A DNA stretch of 16,242 bases from Candidatus Avimonoglobus intestinipullorum (GTDB lineage: Bacteria; Bacillota; Clostridia; UBA1381), in contig DVND01000143.1 of the NCBI GenBank assembly GCA_018714645.1, positions 1 to 16,242 on the forward strand, written 5' to 3'. Made by a program: the position numbers and the translations under genes. Shown here one piece after another: positions 1-5,299 of this stretch. Every line of letters begins with the position of its first letter. Position 1 is the first letter of the stretch. Under the pieces are notes generated by a model. It saw only the letters and a program-made list of their open reading frames with translations. It searched no databases and was not told where the DNA came from.

Positions 1-34
1 CCAATTCGTTAAAGATGCTCATGTCAAAATTCAT
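1..34 (-). CDS. 5' end of a probable phage holin (runs off the left edge)
   Basis: Only the first eleven codons are inside the window, reading MNFDMSIFNEL on the minus strand. The ATG at 32-34 is preceded by AAGGAG about ten bases upstream, a convincing ribosome binding site, so translation starts here. The pattern MNxDxSIFxxL is, from memory, the usual beginning of a family of small clostridial phage holins. The gene also follows an XhlA-like protein, where a holin is expected. Eleven residues cannot prove a family, so the holin call is an inference from context. The leader carries a perfect 10-bp hairpin (65-89), which could terminate the upstream toxin transcript or attenuate this gene. 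Confidence 0.5.
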   Translation of the reverse strand, partial: MNFDMSIFNEL

Positions 35-64
35 TTCCCTCACTCCTTTTTTTTGCAATAAAAG

Positions 65-89
65 AACACCAAAATCAGGTTTTGGTGTT
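65..89 (-). terminator. Perfect 10-bp hairpin, candidate terminator of the toxin mRNA
   Basis: The arms AACACCAAAA (65-74) and TTTTGGTGTT (80-89) are perfectly complementary around a five-base loop. On the minus strand the hairpin is followed by CTTTTATTG, a weak U-tract. It would end the minus-strand toxin transcript about 265 bases after its predicted start and just before the holin ribosome binding site. Its outer edge overlaps the -35 box of the facing plus-strand promoter (88-93). It could instead act as an attenuator for the holin gene. Confidence 0.5.
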
Positions 90-116
90 GACATTTTCAG
101 CAGTTTATGGTATGAT
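88..116 (+). promoter_or_regulatory. Near-consensus sigma-A promoter for an antisense RNA
   Basis: TTGACA (88-93), a 17-base spacer and TATGAT (111-116) form an almost perfect vegetative promoter on the plus strand, against all protein genes in the window. Transcription should start near 123. No convincing plus-strand gene lies downstream, only a short stretch ending in a hairpin, so the product is best read as a small RNA. The promoter and its leader are an imperfect inverted copy of the minus-strand promoter at 331-359. Confidence 0.75.
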
Positions 117-122
117 GGTGGT

Positions 123-217
123 ACAGGGAACAGCTTTAGTTGTTTCTGCAAGGTTTTAAGTTATAGTTTTTGTACTACAACCGCTTATCATTGCAGTGAT
201 AGGCGGTTATTTCTTTA
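123..217 (+). ncRNA. Predicted antisense RNA (type I antitoxin candidate)
   Basis: This is the stretch from the predicted start point of the plus-strand promoter to the U-rich tail after the hairpin at 179-208, about 95 nucleotides. It contains no convincing gene with a ribosome binding site. It is fully complementary to the 3' part of the predicted toxin mRNA, including the last three codons of the toxin. Its leader holds GTTGTTTCTG (139-148), also present in the toxin mRNA leader. Size, convergent orientation and 3' overlap resemble antitoxin RNAs of the SR4/BsrG and RatA/TxpA kind. Exact ends are predicted, not measured. Confidence 0.6.
179..208 (+). terminator. 12-bp hairpin shared by the convergent RNAs
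   Basis: AACCGCTTATCA (179-190) pairs with TGATAGGCGGTT (197-208) through twelve base pairs, one a T-G wobble, around the loop TTGCAG. On the plus strand it is followed by ATTTCTTT, which makes it a plausible terminator for the antisense RNA. On the minus strand the stem begins inside the toxin stop codon (207-209). In Fst-type systems such a hairpin is a bidirectional terminator. The minus side lacks a U-run here, so minus transcripts may read on to 65-89. Confidence 0.65.
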
Positions 218-269
218 TGTAGATCATAATTATCAAAACTAATAAAGTAAAAGAAATTATCTCTTCCAC
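207..269 (-). CDS. 20-residue hydrophobic peptide, probable type I toxin
   Basis: The peptide begins with two Glu, runs through about sixteen mostly Ile/Leu/Val residues (ISFTLLVLIIMIYI) and ends in Lys-Lys. It is therefore a single membrane helix with a basic tail. The GTG start at 267-269 has the ribosome binding site AAAGGGGG seven bases upstream, and an in-frame TGA upstream rules out a longer form. The gene has its own near-consensus promoter, and a facing antisense RNA overlaps its 3' end. Very short membrane peptides with antisense control are typical of type I toxins such as Fst, TxpA and BsrG, but this one is shorter than those. No family is recognised from the sequence alone. It lies between XhlA-like and holin genes, so a lysis-related peptide is the main alternative. 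Confidence 0.65.
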   Translation of the reverse strand: MEEIISFTLLVLIIMIYIKK

Positions 270-330
270 ACAAACACCCCCTTTGCGAGAGTGTCAGAAA
301 CAACCGCCACTATTCCCTTGTACCAGCCTT

Positions 331-359
331 ATCTTACCATAAAATTCCTATTATGTCAA
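331..359 (-). promoter_or_regulatory. Near-consensus sigma-A promoter for the toxin mRNA
   Basis: On the minus strand, TTGACA (359-354), a 17-base spacer and TAAGAT (336-331) match the vegetative consensus closely. Transcription should start near 324, giving a leader of about 55 bases before the GTG at 269. The -35 box lies ten bases after the stop of the XhlA-like gene, so the toxin has an independent promoter inside the late operon. Confidence 0.75.
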
Positions 360-369
360 CGTACCCGTT

Positions 370-678
370 TTACATTCCGAGCTGTTTTGCAACAAACCCA
401 ATTACTATGCCGACAATCGCTGTAACGGCATAGCTTACCACCTTGCGCCACAGCTCCCCGTCCCGGGATTCCAGCAGCTCCAGCCGCTGGCCCTGGCGCA
501 GCTGCTCCTTGAGCATGCCCTCCATGTTGGCCGCCAGCTTCCCGATGGCGCCGTTGAGCGTTTCGATGCGCTTTGTGTTTTCCTCCAGCAGTTCAATCCG
601 TTTGTCCTGCCTCCGGTTTTCCTCCTCCAGCCTGCGGCGGAACTCCTCGTGCTCCGCCCGTGTGATCGGTGTGTCCAC
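370..678 (-). CDS. XhlA-like coiled-coil membrane protein of the lysis module
   Basis: This is a 102-residue protein with a long charged helix (about 6-75, rich in Glu, Arg and Gln with heptad spacing of Leu/Ile) and one C-terminal membrane segment (about 80-98, VVSYAVTAIVGIVIGF). This layout matches XhlA-type phage proteins, which sit in the membrane with a cytoplasmic coiled coil and work with a holin in Bacillus PBSX-like lysis cassettes. The start is GTG at 676-678, with AGGAGGG four bases upstream. It is the last gene before the toxin/antisense cassette, and a probable holin follows. A membrane-anchored tail accessory protein is a less likely reading. Confidence 0.65.
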   Translation of the reverse strand: MDTPITRAEHEEFRRRLEEENRRQDKRIELLEENTKRIETLNGAIGKLAANMEGMLKEQLRQGQRLELLESRDGELWRKVVSYAVTAIVGIVIGFVAKQLGM

Positions 679-698
679 TGCGCCCTCCTGTCCCCGGC

Positions 699-971
699 TT
701 ATGCCGGATCGCCGCCTTCCTCTGTCTCTATCGCCTGCACCGCATACACTTTATGGATCTGCCCGTCCTCTACAGTATACGTAAACGTCAGGTATTGGGT
801 CTTTGCGTCATAATCCGGCTCCGCGTCGTCCGCAAGCTCCATATAGCCGAACTCCTGCAATTGCCCCTGGGTGGGGTTGGAGATGACCTTTACCAGCCTG
901 TTCCCCACAAACCGTTTTAAGACCTCGTTGTTGTATGGCATGATGGTGTGTTCGTCGATTAAAATATACAT
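699..971 (-). CDS. Small acidic phage protein of unknown function
   Basis: This is a 90-residue acidic protein with no membrane segment. A segment about 57-80 alternates hydrophobic and polar residues (YLTFTYTVEDGQIHKVYAV), suggesting a small beta-rich fold. The ATG at 969-971 is preferred over the ATG six bases earlier because AAAGGAG then lies at a normal seven-base distance; for the earlier ATG it would be only one base away. It sits between fibre-type genes and the lysis module, where Bacillota phages often carry small XkdW/XkdX-like proteins. I do not recognise a specific family. Confidence 0.7.
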   Translation of the reverse strand: MYILIDEHTIMPYNNEVLKRFVGNRLVKVISNPTQGQLQEFGYMELADDAEPDYDAKTQYLTFTYTVEDGQIHKVYAVQAIETEEGGDPA

Positions 972-983
972 ATGCATTCTCCT

Positions 984-1811
984 TTATTTGTATTTCACTG
1001 ATATTGTTGTCGGCGGGACGGTTGTGCCCGCCGTAATGCTGTTTGCCCCTGCGTGGGCTGTCAATTGCGGCAGCGCCGCCGGGATCAATCCCCCGTCCGC
1101 CCGCCGGATGCGCTGCGTCCCGTATTCCGCATACGCCCCCTGCGGCAGCGGCTCCGGAAGATACAGCGTCTCAAATGCCGCACCATTGTTGAGCAGAGGT
1201 ATTTTGTACCCGTATTGGTCATAGTCTGTTTTTTGTGTCCCCTCTTCCAGCTGAATATCCCAGTATGAGATGGAAAACTCCTGTGCCTGTTCCACATATT
1301 GCTGCCGGATAAAGAACCAGATGTAAACCTCAGTAAAGTCCCCGGAGTTAAATGTCAATGAAACGACCGGGCGTTTCGCCCCGCTGGAATATGTTGTGTA
1401 AAAATTCCCCAGCAGCGTCCCCCCTGTCCTGCCGCTCCAGATTTGTATACAGCTGGTCACGCCGGAGGGCACATCGTCCAAATTGCACTGCATACTGATT
1501 GTATAGTCCGTGTTTTGCGTGCATTGGAACAGTTGTGTGCTGAACATGGTCTGGAGCGCATCGGACGACTGCACTGTCAAAACCCCGTCCGACACGCTGG
1601 AGGTGCAGCGGTAGTCAGTCCGCTGCCCATTGATGTCGAACAGGTTTTTGGTCTTGTCCCCCACGTACGCGCTGTCTATGGTATTCCCGTAAATCCGGTA
1701 ATCCCGGAGGGGCTGTGCACTGCCCGCTGCAAATGCGCAGGGATATCCGACGGCAGTTTTATATGTCCCCAAATTCCGCAGTTTCTTCCGCATAAATGTG
1801 TCGTAAAGCAT
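984..1811 (-). CDS. Tail fibre or receptor-binding-like protein
   Basis: This is a 275-residue protein. The central part (about 55-215) reads like a carbohydrate-binding-type jelly roll: it opens with KNLFDINGQRT, alternates Thr/Ser-rich beta strands (TDYTISMQCNL, VVSLTFNSGDF) and closes with SYWDIQLEEGTQKTDYDQYG. The blocks NLFDI and QLEEGTxxTxYxxYG are, to my knowledge, common in minor tail proteins of Bacillota phages. The C-terminal 60 residues are rich in Gly, Ala, Pro and Thr. A GGAGGTG site precedes the ATG, and only three bases separate it from the fibre gene before it, so the two are probably translated together. It may bind cell-surface sugar; that is inference from fold-like patterns. 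Confidence 0.6.
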   Translation of the reverse strand: MLYDTFMRKKLRNLGTYKTAVGYPCAFAAGSAQPLRDYRIYGNTIDSAYVGDKTKNLFDINGQRTDYRCTSSVSDGVLTVQSSDALQTMFSTQLFQCTQNTDYTISMQCNLDDVPSGVTSCIQIWSGRTGGTLLGNFYTTYSSGAKRPVVSLTFNSGDFTEVYIWFFIRQQYVEQAQEFSISYWDIQLEEGTQKTDYDQYGYKIPLLNNGAAFETLYLPEPLPQGAYAEYGTQRIRRADGGLIPAALPQLTAHAGANSITAGTTVPPTTISVKYK

Positions 1812-1814
1812 GCG

Positions 1815-4580
1815 TCACACCTCCGTGTACGTGTATTCCGCGTAGGAAAACCGCCAGCCGTACAGGCCCCCGGCCAGCCGCCCGTAATCGAAGAACAGGG
1901 AGTAGGCCTTGTCGGGTTCCGGGGTGAAATCATAGTCACTGACGATTGCGGAGCTTGCCGCGTCGATGGTGAAGGTGGCGGGCGTATCGCCGCACAGGAA
2001 ATCCACCTGGATGAAGTTGCCCACATTGGCGGACGGCAGCTTTAGGGTGACGCTGGTTTGTGTCCCCAAGTCGTAAATGGTGTTTAATGCAAGCACCTCC
2101 CCTGCCGCCGGGAGCGTCTCCTCCACGTATGGCCGCGCTGTGTGGACGTATGGCAGCGACCCGTCCGCATTCATCACCGTGTGGCTGTACACCTGCAGGC
2201 TCTTCTGCACGCTGTTTGTCCCCGTGCCCAATTGAATTGCATCGACTTCTGATTTTGCATTGTAGCCACCAGAAAATCCTCGTGTTGCTGCCGCTCCACT
2301 GCCTATAGCGCCGCCAATGGCTGCGCTTGCTTGATATCCAACTGCCCCGCCGTTAGATGTATTCGCCCCGCTTCCAACTGCCCCGCCGTTAGATGCATTC
2401 GCCCCGCTTCCAACTGCCCCGCCGTTAAATGCATTCGCCCCGCTTCCAACTGCGCCGCCAGTATCTGTTATCGCCCTGGCCCCAACAGCTCCGCCATTAA
2501 GGGCGCTTGCTCCGTCCCCGGCCGCAAACCCGCCGTATTCCGTCTCCTTGTCCGCTTTTGCGTCTAAATCGCTTTTGGCCGCAAGCTCCTCCGCGTCCGC
2601 ACCTACCGTCACTTTCCCGGCAAACCATGCGTTCCCGTCCCAGTCCAGCGTGTGCGCATTGGAACGGTTTGTGTCAGACGTCCCATTGCCCGCTATATGC
2701 AAATACGTATTTTCGCCCGTCTCTTCAATTGTAATATCCTTTATGTTATACGCACCTTCGACATGCTGCGGCCGCATAGAGCCAGCCGATGAACTCAACG
2801 CATATGTGCCCAGCCCTTCAGCATGCGCCCCAAAACCATACCCGCCTGCTTCTGTATGCGCCCCTTCAGCGTGGGAATATGGCGCTGCCGCATGTGTGTC
2901 AAAACCTTCTGCATGGGAACAAGCCCCACTTGCGCTTGTTGATTGCCCTTCCGCATGTGCATAGTCCATGCTTGCCGCATTATTCTCATAATCATTGAAA
3001 ATTTCCGCGCCTTCCCACGTCCCCGCTTTGCCAATAAGCTCCGTCTTATCCGCCTTCTCCGCCAGCGCTGTCTTATCCGCTTTTTCATACAATGCGTCGT
3101 ATGTGTTCTCCGGCAGGTGCGACACCTTTTCCTGATCCGCGTAGGTGTAGTCGTTGGTGGACAACCCTTTTCCGCTAACCTTGTCCACCTTCTCCGCCAG
3201 CTGCGGTATCCGCGCTGATGGAATATTCCCGTCAGCGTCCATAAGCTGATAACTGTACACCTGAAGCGTTTTCGGCGTACTGTTTGTCCCCGTGCCCAGC
3301 TGGATCGCGTCAATGCCCGCTCCGTCTGCACTGACCGCTTGTGCTCCGGCGCCGCCGGCAAAGCCGCTGCTTGTTTTTGCACCTTCACCCACTGCGCCGC
3401 CATTTCCCGCTTCCGAATCCGCACCAACCGCGCCGCCGGCATTTGTAACCTTTGCGTTGTGGCCGACCGCACCACCGGCAAAGGCGTATGTATCATACCC
3501 AATCGCGCCGCCACCTTCGGTACTTTCTGACCTGTCCCCGGCTGCAAACCCACCGTATTCATTTTGCTTGTCCGCTTTCTCTGAGAGCGCCGCCTGCATG
3601 GCCGCAGAAACCGGTTTTTCCAAATCTGCGGTATTGTCCACATTCCCCAGTCCGACGTCCTCTTTCCCCAATGCAACCGCCCCGGTTTTCCCGCAGACGC
3701 TTTTGACGGTGTTCACCTCCGCCCCCGCTTCAATGCCGGAAAGCTTCGCCTGCTCCGCATCGGTGTAGTCGTTGGTGGACAACCCTTTCCCGCTAACCTT
3801 GTCCACCTTCTCCGAAAGCTGCGGTATCCGCGCCAGTGGGACGTTGCCGTCCGCATCCATCAGCTGGTAGTCGTATACCTGTAAGCTCTTCGGCACACTG
3901 TTTGTCCCCGTCCCCAATTGGATTGCGTCAATGCCCGCTTCGTCTGCATCTTTCGTTGCTGCGTTTTTCCCGCCGGCAAAGCCGTCCCCCGCAATGGCTC
4001 CGCTGCCGACCGCGCCGCCGCTTTCCGCTGTTGCGTCATTTCCGCCCGCAAACCCGCCGTCTGCTGTTTCAAATTCTGCCCGCACACCGGTGTCCACGTA
4101 TCCCGCAGCCTCAAAGTCGTAAATCATCCAGTTCCCATTCTGAATGGTCGGCTGTTTCCTCAAAACCTGCTCCACCTGCGCAATGTATTGCTCCCAAACA
4201 TCCGGCGCCGGCGGGACGGGCGCCGTCGCGTCCGGCTGATACGCCCCTTCCGAAAGGCGCAGCGGCTTTGTCCAGTTTGTGGAAATCCGCATCCATCCCC
4301 CTTCTTCCGCCGCTTCTTCCGTTCCTCCTGTGGTCCCGTATATTCCGATGCGCGTATACCCCGTCGCGTCCAACGCTTCCTGCGGGACAGCGCAGCAGTC
4401 TGCTTCCAGCAGTTGTTCATAAAACCGCTCCCCCACGCGGAACACGGCAATTTTTTTCAGTTCGTCCCAATCTTGTGAAAATCGGAACCGACACTTATAA
4501 TAATTTGCGCTTCCTGTATATATCTGTGTTTTCCCCAAAAATTCCAACGTGTCTTGATCCACATAAAAATCAAGTATCAT
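1815..4580 (-). CDS. Long repeat-rich tail fibre (921 residues)
   Basis: The N-terminal 110 residues (ILDFYVDQDTLEF to RISTNWTKPLRL) look like the attachment domain found on many Bacillota phage fibres. A proline-rich linker and short helix follow. The body alternates coiled-coil-like stretches (EKVDKVSGKGLSTNDYTDAE, EKADKTALAEKADKTEL) with Gly/Ala-rich repeats (GGAVGSGANA, SHAEGxxTxA) of the kind that build YadA-like trimeric beta-rolls. The last 110 residues form a separate, non-repetitive domain. I chose the ATG at 4578-4580 because AAGGAGG lies six bases upstream; earlier TTG and ATG starts leave no spacing. It overlaps the preceding small gene by eleven bases. The probable role is host-surface recognition. 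Confidence 0.75.
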   Translation of the reverse strand: MILDFYVDQDTLEFLGKTQIYTGSANYYKCRFRFSQDWDELKKIAVFRVGERFYEQLLEADCCAVPQEALDATGYTRIGIYGTTGGTEEAAEEGGWMRISTNWTKPLRLSEGAYQPDATAPVPPAPDVWEQYIAQVEQVLRKQPTIQNGNWMIYDFEAAGYVDTGVRAEFETADGGFAGGNDATAESGGAVGSGAIAGDGFAGGKNAATKDADEAGIDAIQLGTGTNSVPKSLQVYDYQLMDADGNVPLARIPQLSEKVDKVSGKGLSTNDYTDAEQAKLSGIEAGAEVNTVKSVCGKTGAVALGKEDVGLGNVDNTADLEKPVSAAMQAALSEKADKQNEYGGFAAGDRSESTEGGGAIGYDTYAFAGGAVGHNAKVTNAGGAVGADSEAGNGGAVGEGAKTSSGFAGGAGAQAVSADGAGIDAIQLGTGTNSTPKTLQVYSYQLMDADGNIPSARIPQLAEKVDKVSGKGLSTNDYTYADQEKVSHLPENTYDALYEKADKTALAEKADKTELIGKAGTWEGAEIFNDYENNAASMDYAHAEGQSTSASGACSHAEGFDTHAAAPYSHAEGAHTEAGGYGFGAHAEGLGTYALSSSAGSMRPQHVEGAYNIKDITIEETGENTYLHIAGNGTSDTNRSNAHTLDWDGNAWFAGKVTVGADAEELAAKSDLDAKADKETEYGGFAAGDGASALNGGAVGARAITDTGGAVGSGANAFNGGAVGSGANASNGGAVGSGANTSNGGAVGYQASAAIGGAIGSGAAATRGFSGGYNAKSEVDAIQLGTGTNSVQKSLQVYSHTVMNADGSLPYVHTARPYVEETLPAAGEVLALNTIYDLGTQTSVTLKLPSANVGNFIQVDFLCGDTPATFTIDAASSAIVSDYDFTPEPDKAYSLFFDYGRLAGGLYGWRFSYAEYTYTEV
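2338..2460 (-). repeat. 36-bp tandem repeats inside the fibre gene
   Basis: Three adjacent 36-base units (2338-2373, 2374-2409, 2410-2445) differ by only a few bases, and a fourth, decayed copy begins at 2446. Each encodes twelve residues of the pattern GGAVGSGANxxN. The length is a multiple of three, so gain or loss of a unit keeps the frame and changes only the beta-roll length. Flanking units encode the same protein pattern but have diverged at DNA level, so the three central copies look like a recent expansion. Confidence 0.85.
3145..3939 (-). repeat. 177-bp direct repeats (3145-3321 and 3763-3939) in the fibre gene
   Basis: Two segments of equal length encode the same block: AIQLGTGTNSxPKxLQVY, then YQLMDADGNxPxARIPQL, then EKVDKVSGKGLSTNDYT. 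DNA similarity is high but imperfect; the end TTGGTGGACAACCCTTT is identical. A third, shorter and more decayed copy lies at about 2170-2247 (AIQLGTGTNSVQKSLQVYS). The fibre therefore grew by internal duplication of a module consisting of a Gly-rich roll followed by a conserved linker. Confidence 0.8.
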
Positions 4581-4728
4581 TTGCATCCTCCTTCTCGTCA
4601 ACAATCACACCAGTGTAGTTGCTTGTCCGCATCAACGCAATACAAAGCTGATTGCACCAGCTATACAGCCGGTTTAAATCCACCCTGTCGTCGCCGGTCC
4701 GTTCCGGCGGCGGTCCTAACGTAAACAT
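4570..4728 (-). CDS. 52-residue phage protein of unknown function
   Basis: The protein runs from MFTLGPPPERTGDD to DEKEDANDT. The ATG at 4726-4728 comes one base after the stop of the preceding gene and has GGGGGTGG about eight bases upstream. The earlier in-frame start would overlap the preceding gene by 60 bases. The middle (RVDLNRLYSWCNQLCIALM) is amphipathic and probably helical; the ends are charged. It overlaps the fibre start by eleven bases, which suggests translational coupling. No family is recognised. Its position suggests a small tail or fibre-attachment protein. Confidence 0.6.
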   Translation of the reverse strand: MFTLGPPPERTGDDRVDLNRLYSWCNQLCIALMRTSNYTGVIVDEKEDANDT

Positions 4729-4729
4729 C

Positions 4730-5296
4730 TCACCACCACCCCCGCAATTCCCTTCGCAGCGGCTCGTTTTTCCTGATAAAATCTGTTGCAAACCCGCTCA
4801 AAAGGTTGTTAAAATAGGTCATATGCTGGTTATAACCGTTAAAATCCCGGTTGTAATAGTTGCATTTTGCAATCAAATAGTCAATATACATGCGGTCATA
4901 GGGGCTTTTTGCCACTGTTTCGTCCGTATGGATGTCTTTTATCGGCGTGTATTGTTCCAAATATACCGCTGCCGCATCCCATAACGGAATTGCGCCGGCT
5001 TCCGGCTTGATTTTGCAGCGTGGCTTCTCCTCCACAAATTGATATCCCATTCGTTGCAATTCTTTTTTTGTGCAAGCACGCCCCTGTATGAAAAACCGCT
5101 CCACTTCTGAAAATGTAATGTCCTCCGGCAGCAAATAGTCCCCGTTTTCGCGTTCTAATGCTTCCTGTTTGTATGTTTTTGCGTATTCATTCTTCAAAAG
5201 CGCGCCCAATTCATCGCACCATGCAATTTTTTGTTTGGCGGAAAACGTATTTTCATATAGCGCGTCCGCCTCCGCCAACGCTTCTGCAATTTTCAT
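4730..5296 (-). CDS. Putative head-tail adaptor-like protein
   Basis: This is a 188-residue, mostly helical protein. The first 50 residues are charged helices (ALAEADALYENTFSAKQKI). The C-terminal third holds an aromatic-rich segment (YDRMYIDYLIAKCNYYNRDF, then YNQHMTYFNNLL) that resembles the helix bundle of phage connector proteins such as P22 gp4 or HK97 gp6. That resemblance is by pattern only. AAGGAG lies nine bases before the ATG, and the upstream propeller-like gene ends three bases earlier. It sits between the tail-hub candidate and the fibre, consistent with a connector or tail-tube role. A minor tail protein is the alternative. Confidence 0.5.
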   Translation of the reverse strand: MKIAEALAEADALYENTFSAKQKIAWCDELGALLKNEYAKTYKQEALERENGDYLLPEDITFSEVERFFIQGRACTKKELQRMGYQFVEEKPRCKIKPEAGAIPLWDAAAVYLEQYTPIKDIHTDETVAKSPYDRMYIDYLIAKCNYYNRDFNGYNQHMTYFNNLLSGFATDFIRKNEPLRRELRGWW

Positions 5297-5299
5297 GGT

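Larger units (their letters stand above)
88..359. repeat. Imperfect inverted repeat carrying two facing promoters
   Basis: The left arm (88-150, plus strand) and right arm (359-291, minus strand) share TTGACA, TTTATGGTA-GAT, GGTACA, GGGAA and GTTGTTTCTG in the same order and at similar spacing. The 20-codon toxin gene and the central hairpin lie between them. Because the arms are inverted, the minus-strand mRNA contains both its own leader and the complement of the antisense leader, and so can fold back on itself. The arrangement looks like one promoter-leader segment copied in reverse. Confidence 0.7.

Noticed and set aside
15..242. Plus-strand 75-codon open frame near the left edge
   Set aside because: It begins inside the start of the minus-strand holin candidate, lacks a ribosome binding site, has a random composition and runs through the promoter and hairpin of the antisense RNA.
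2338..2460. CRISPR-like regular repeats of 36 bases
   Set aside because: The repeats are contiguous without spacers and encode an in-frame beta-roll pattern in the fibre.
2795..3676. Second minus-strand frame of 293 codons inside the fibre gene
   Set aside because: It is an out-of-frame shadow of the repeat region, full of Arg, Met and Trp and without a start signal.
3836..4618. Long plus-strand open frame (260 codons) opposite the fibre gene
   Set aside because: It is rich in Arg, Pro and Ser as expected of the reverse strand of a GC-rich gene and lacks a ribosome binding site; the minus-strand fibre frame is clearly real.
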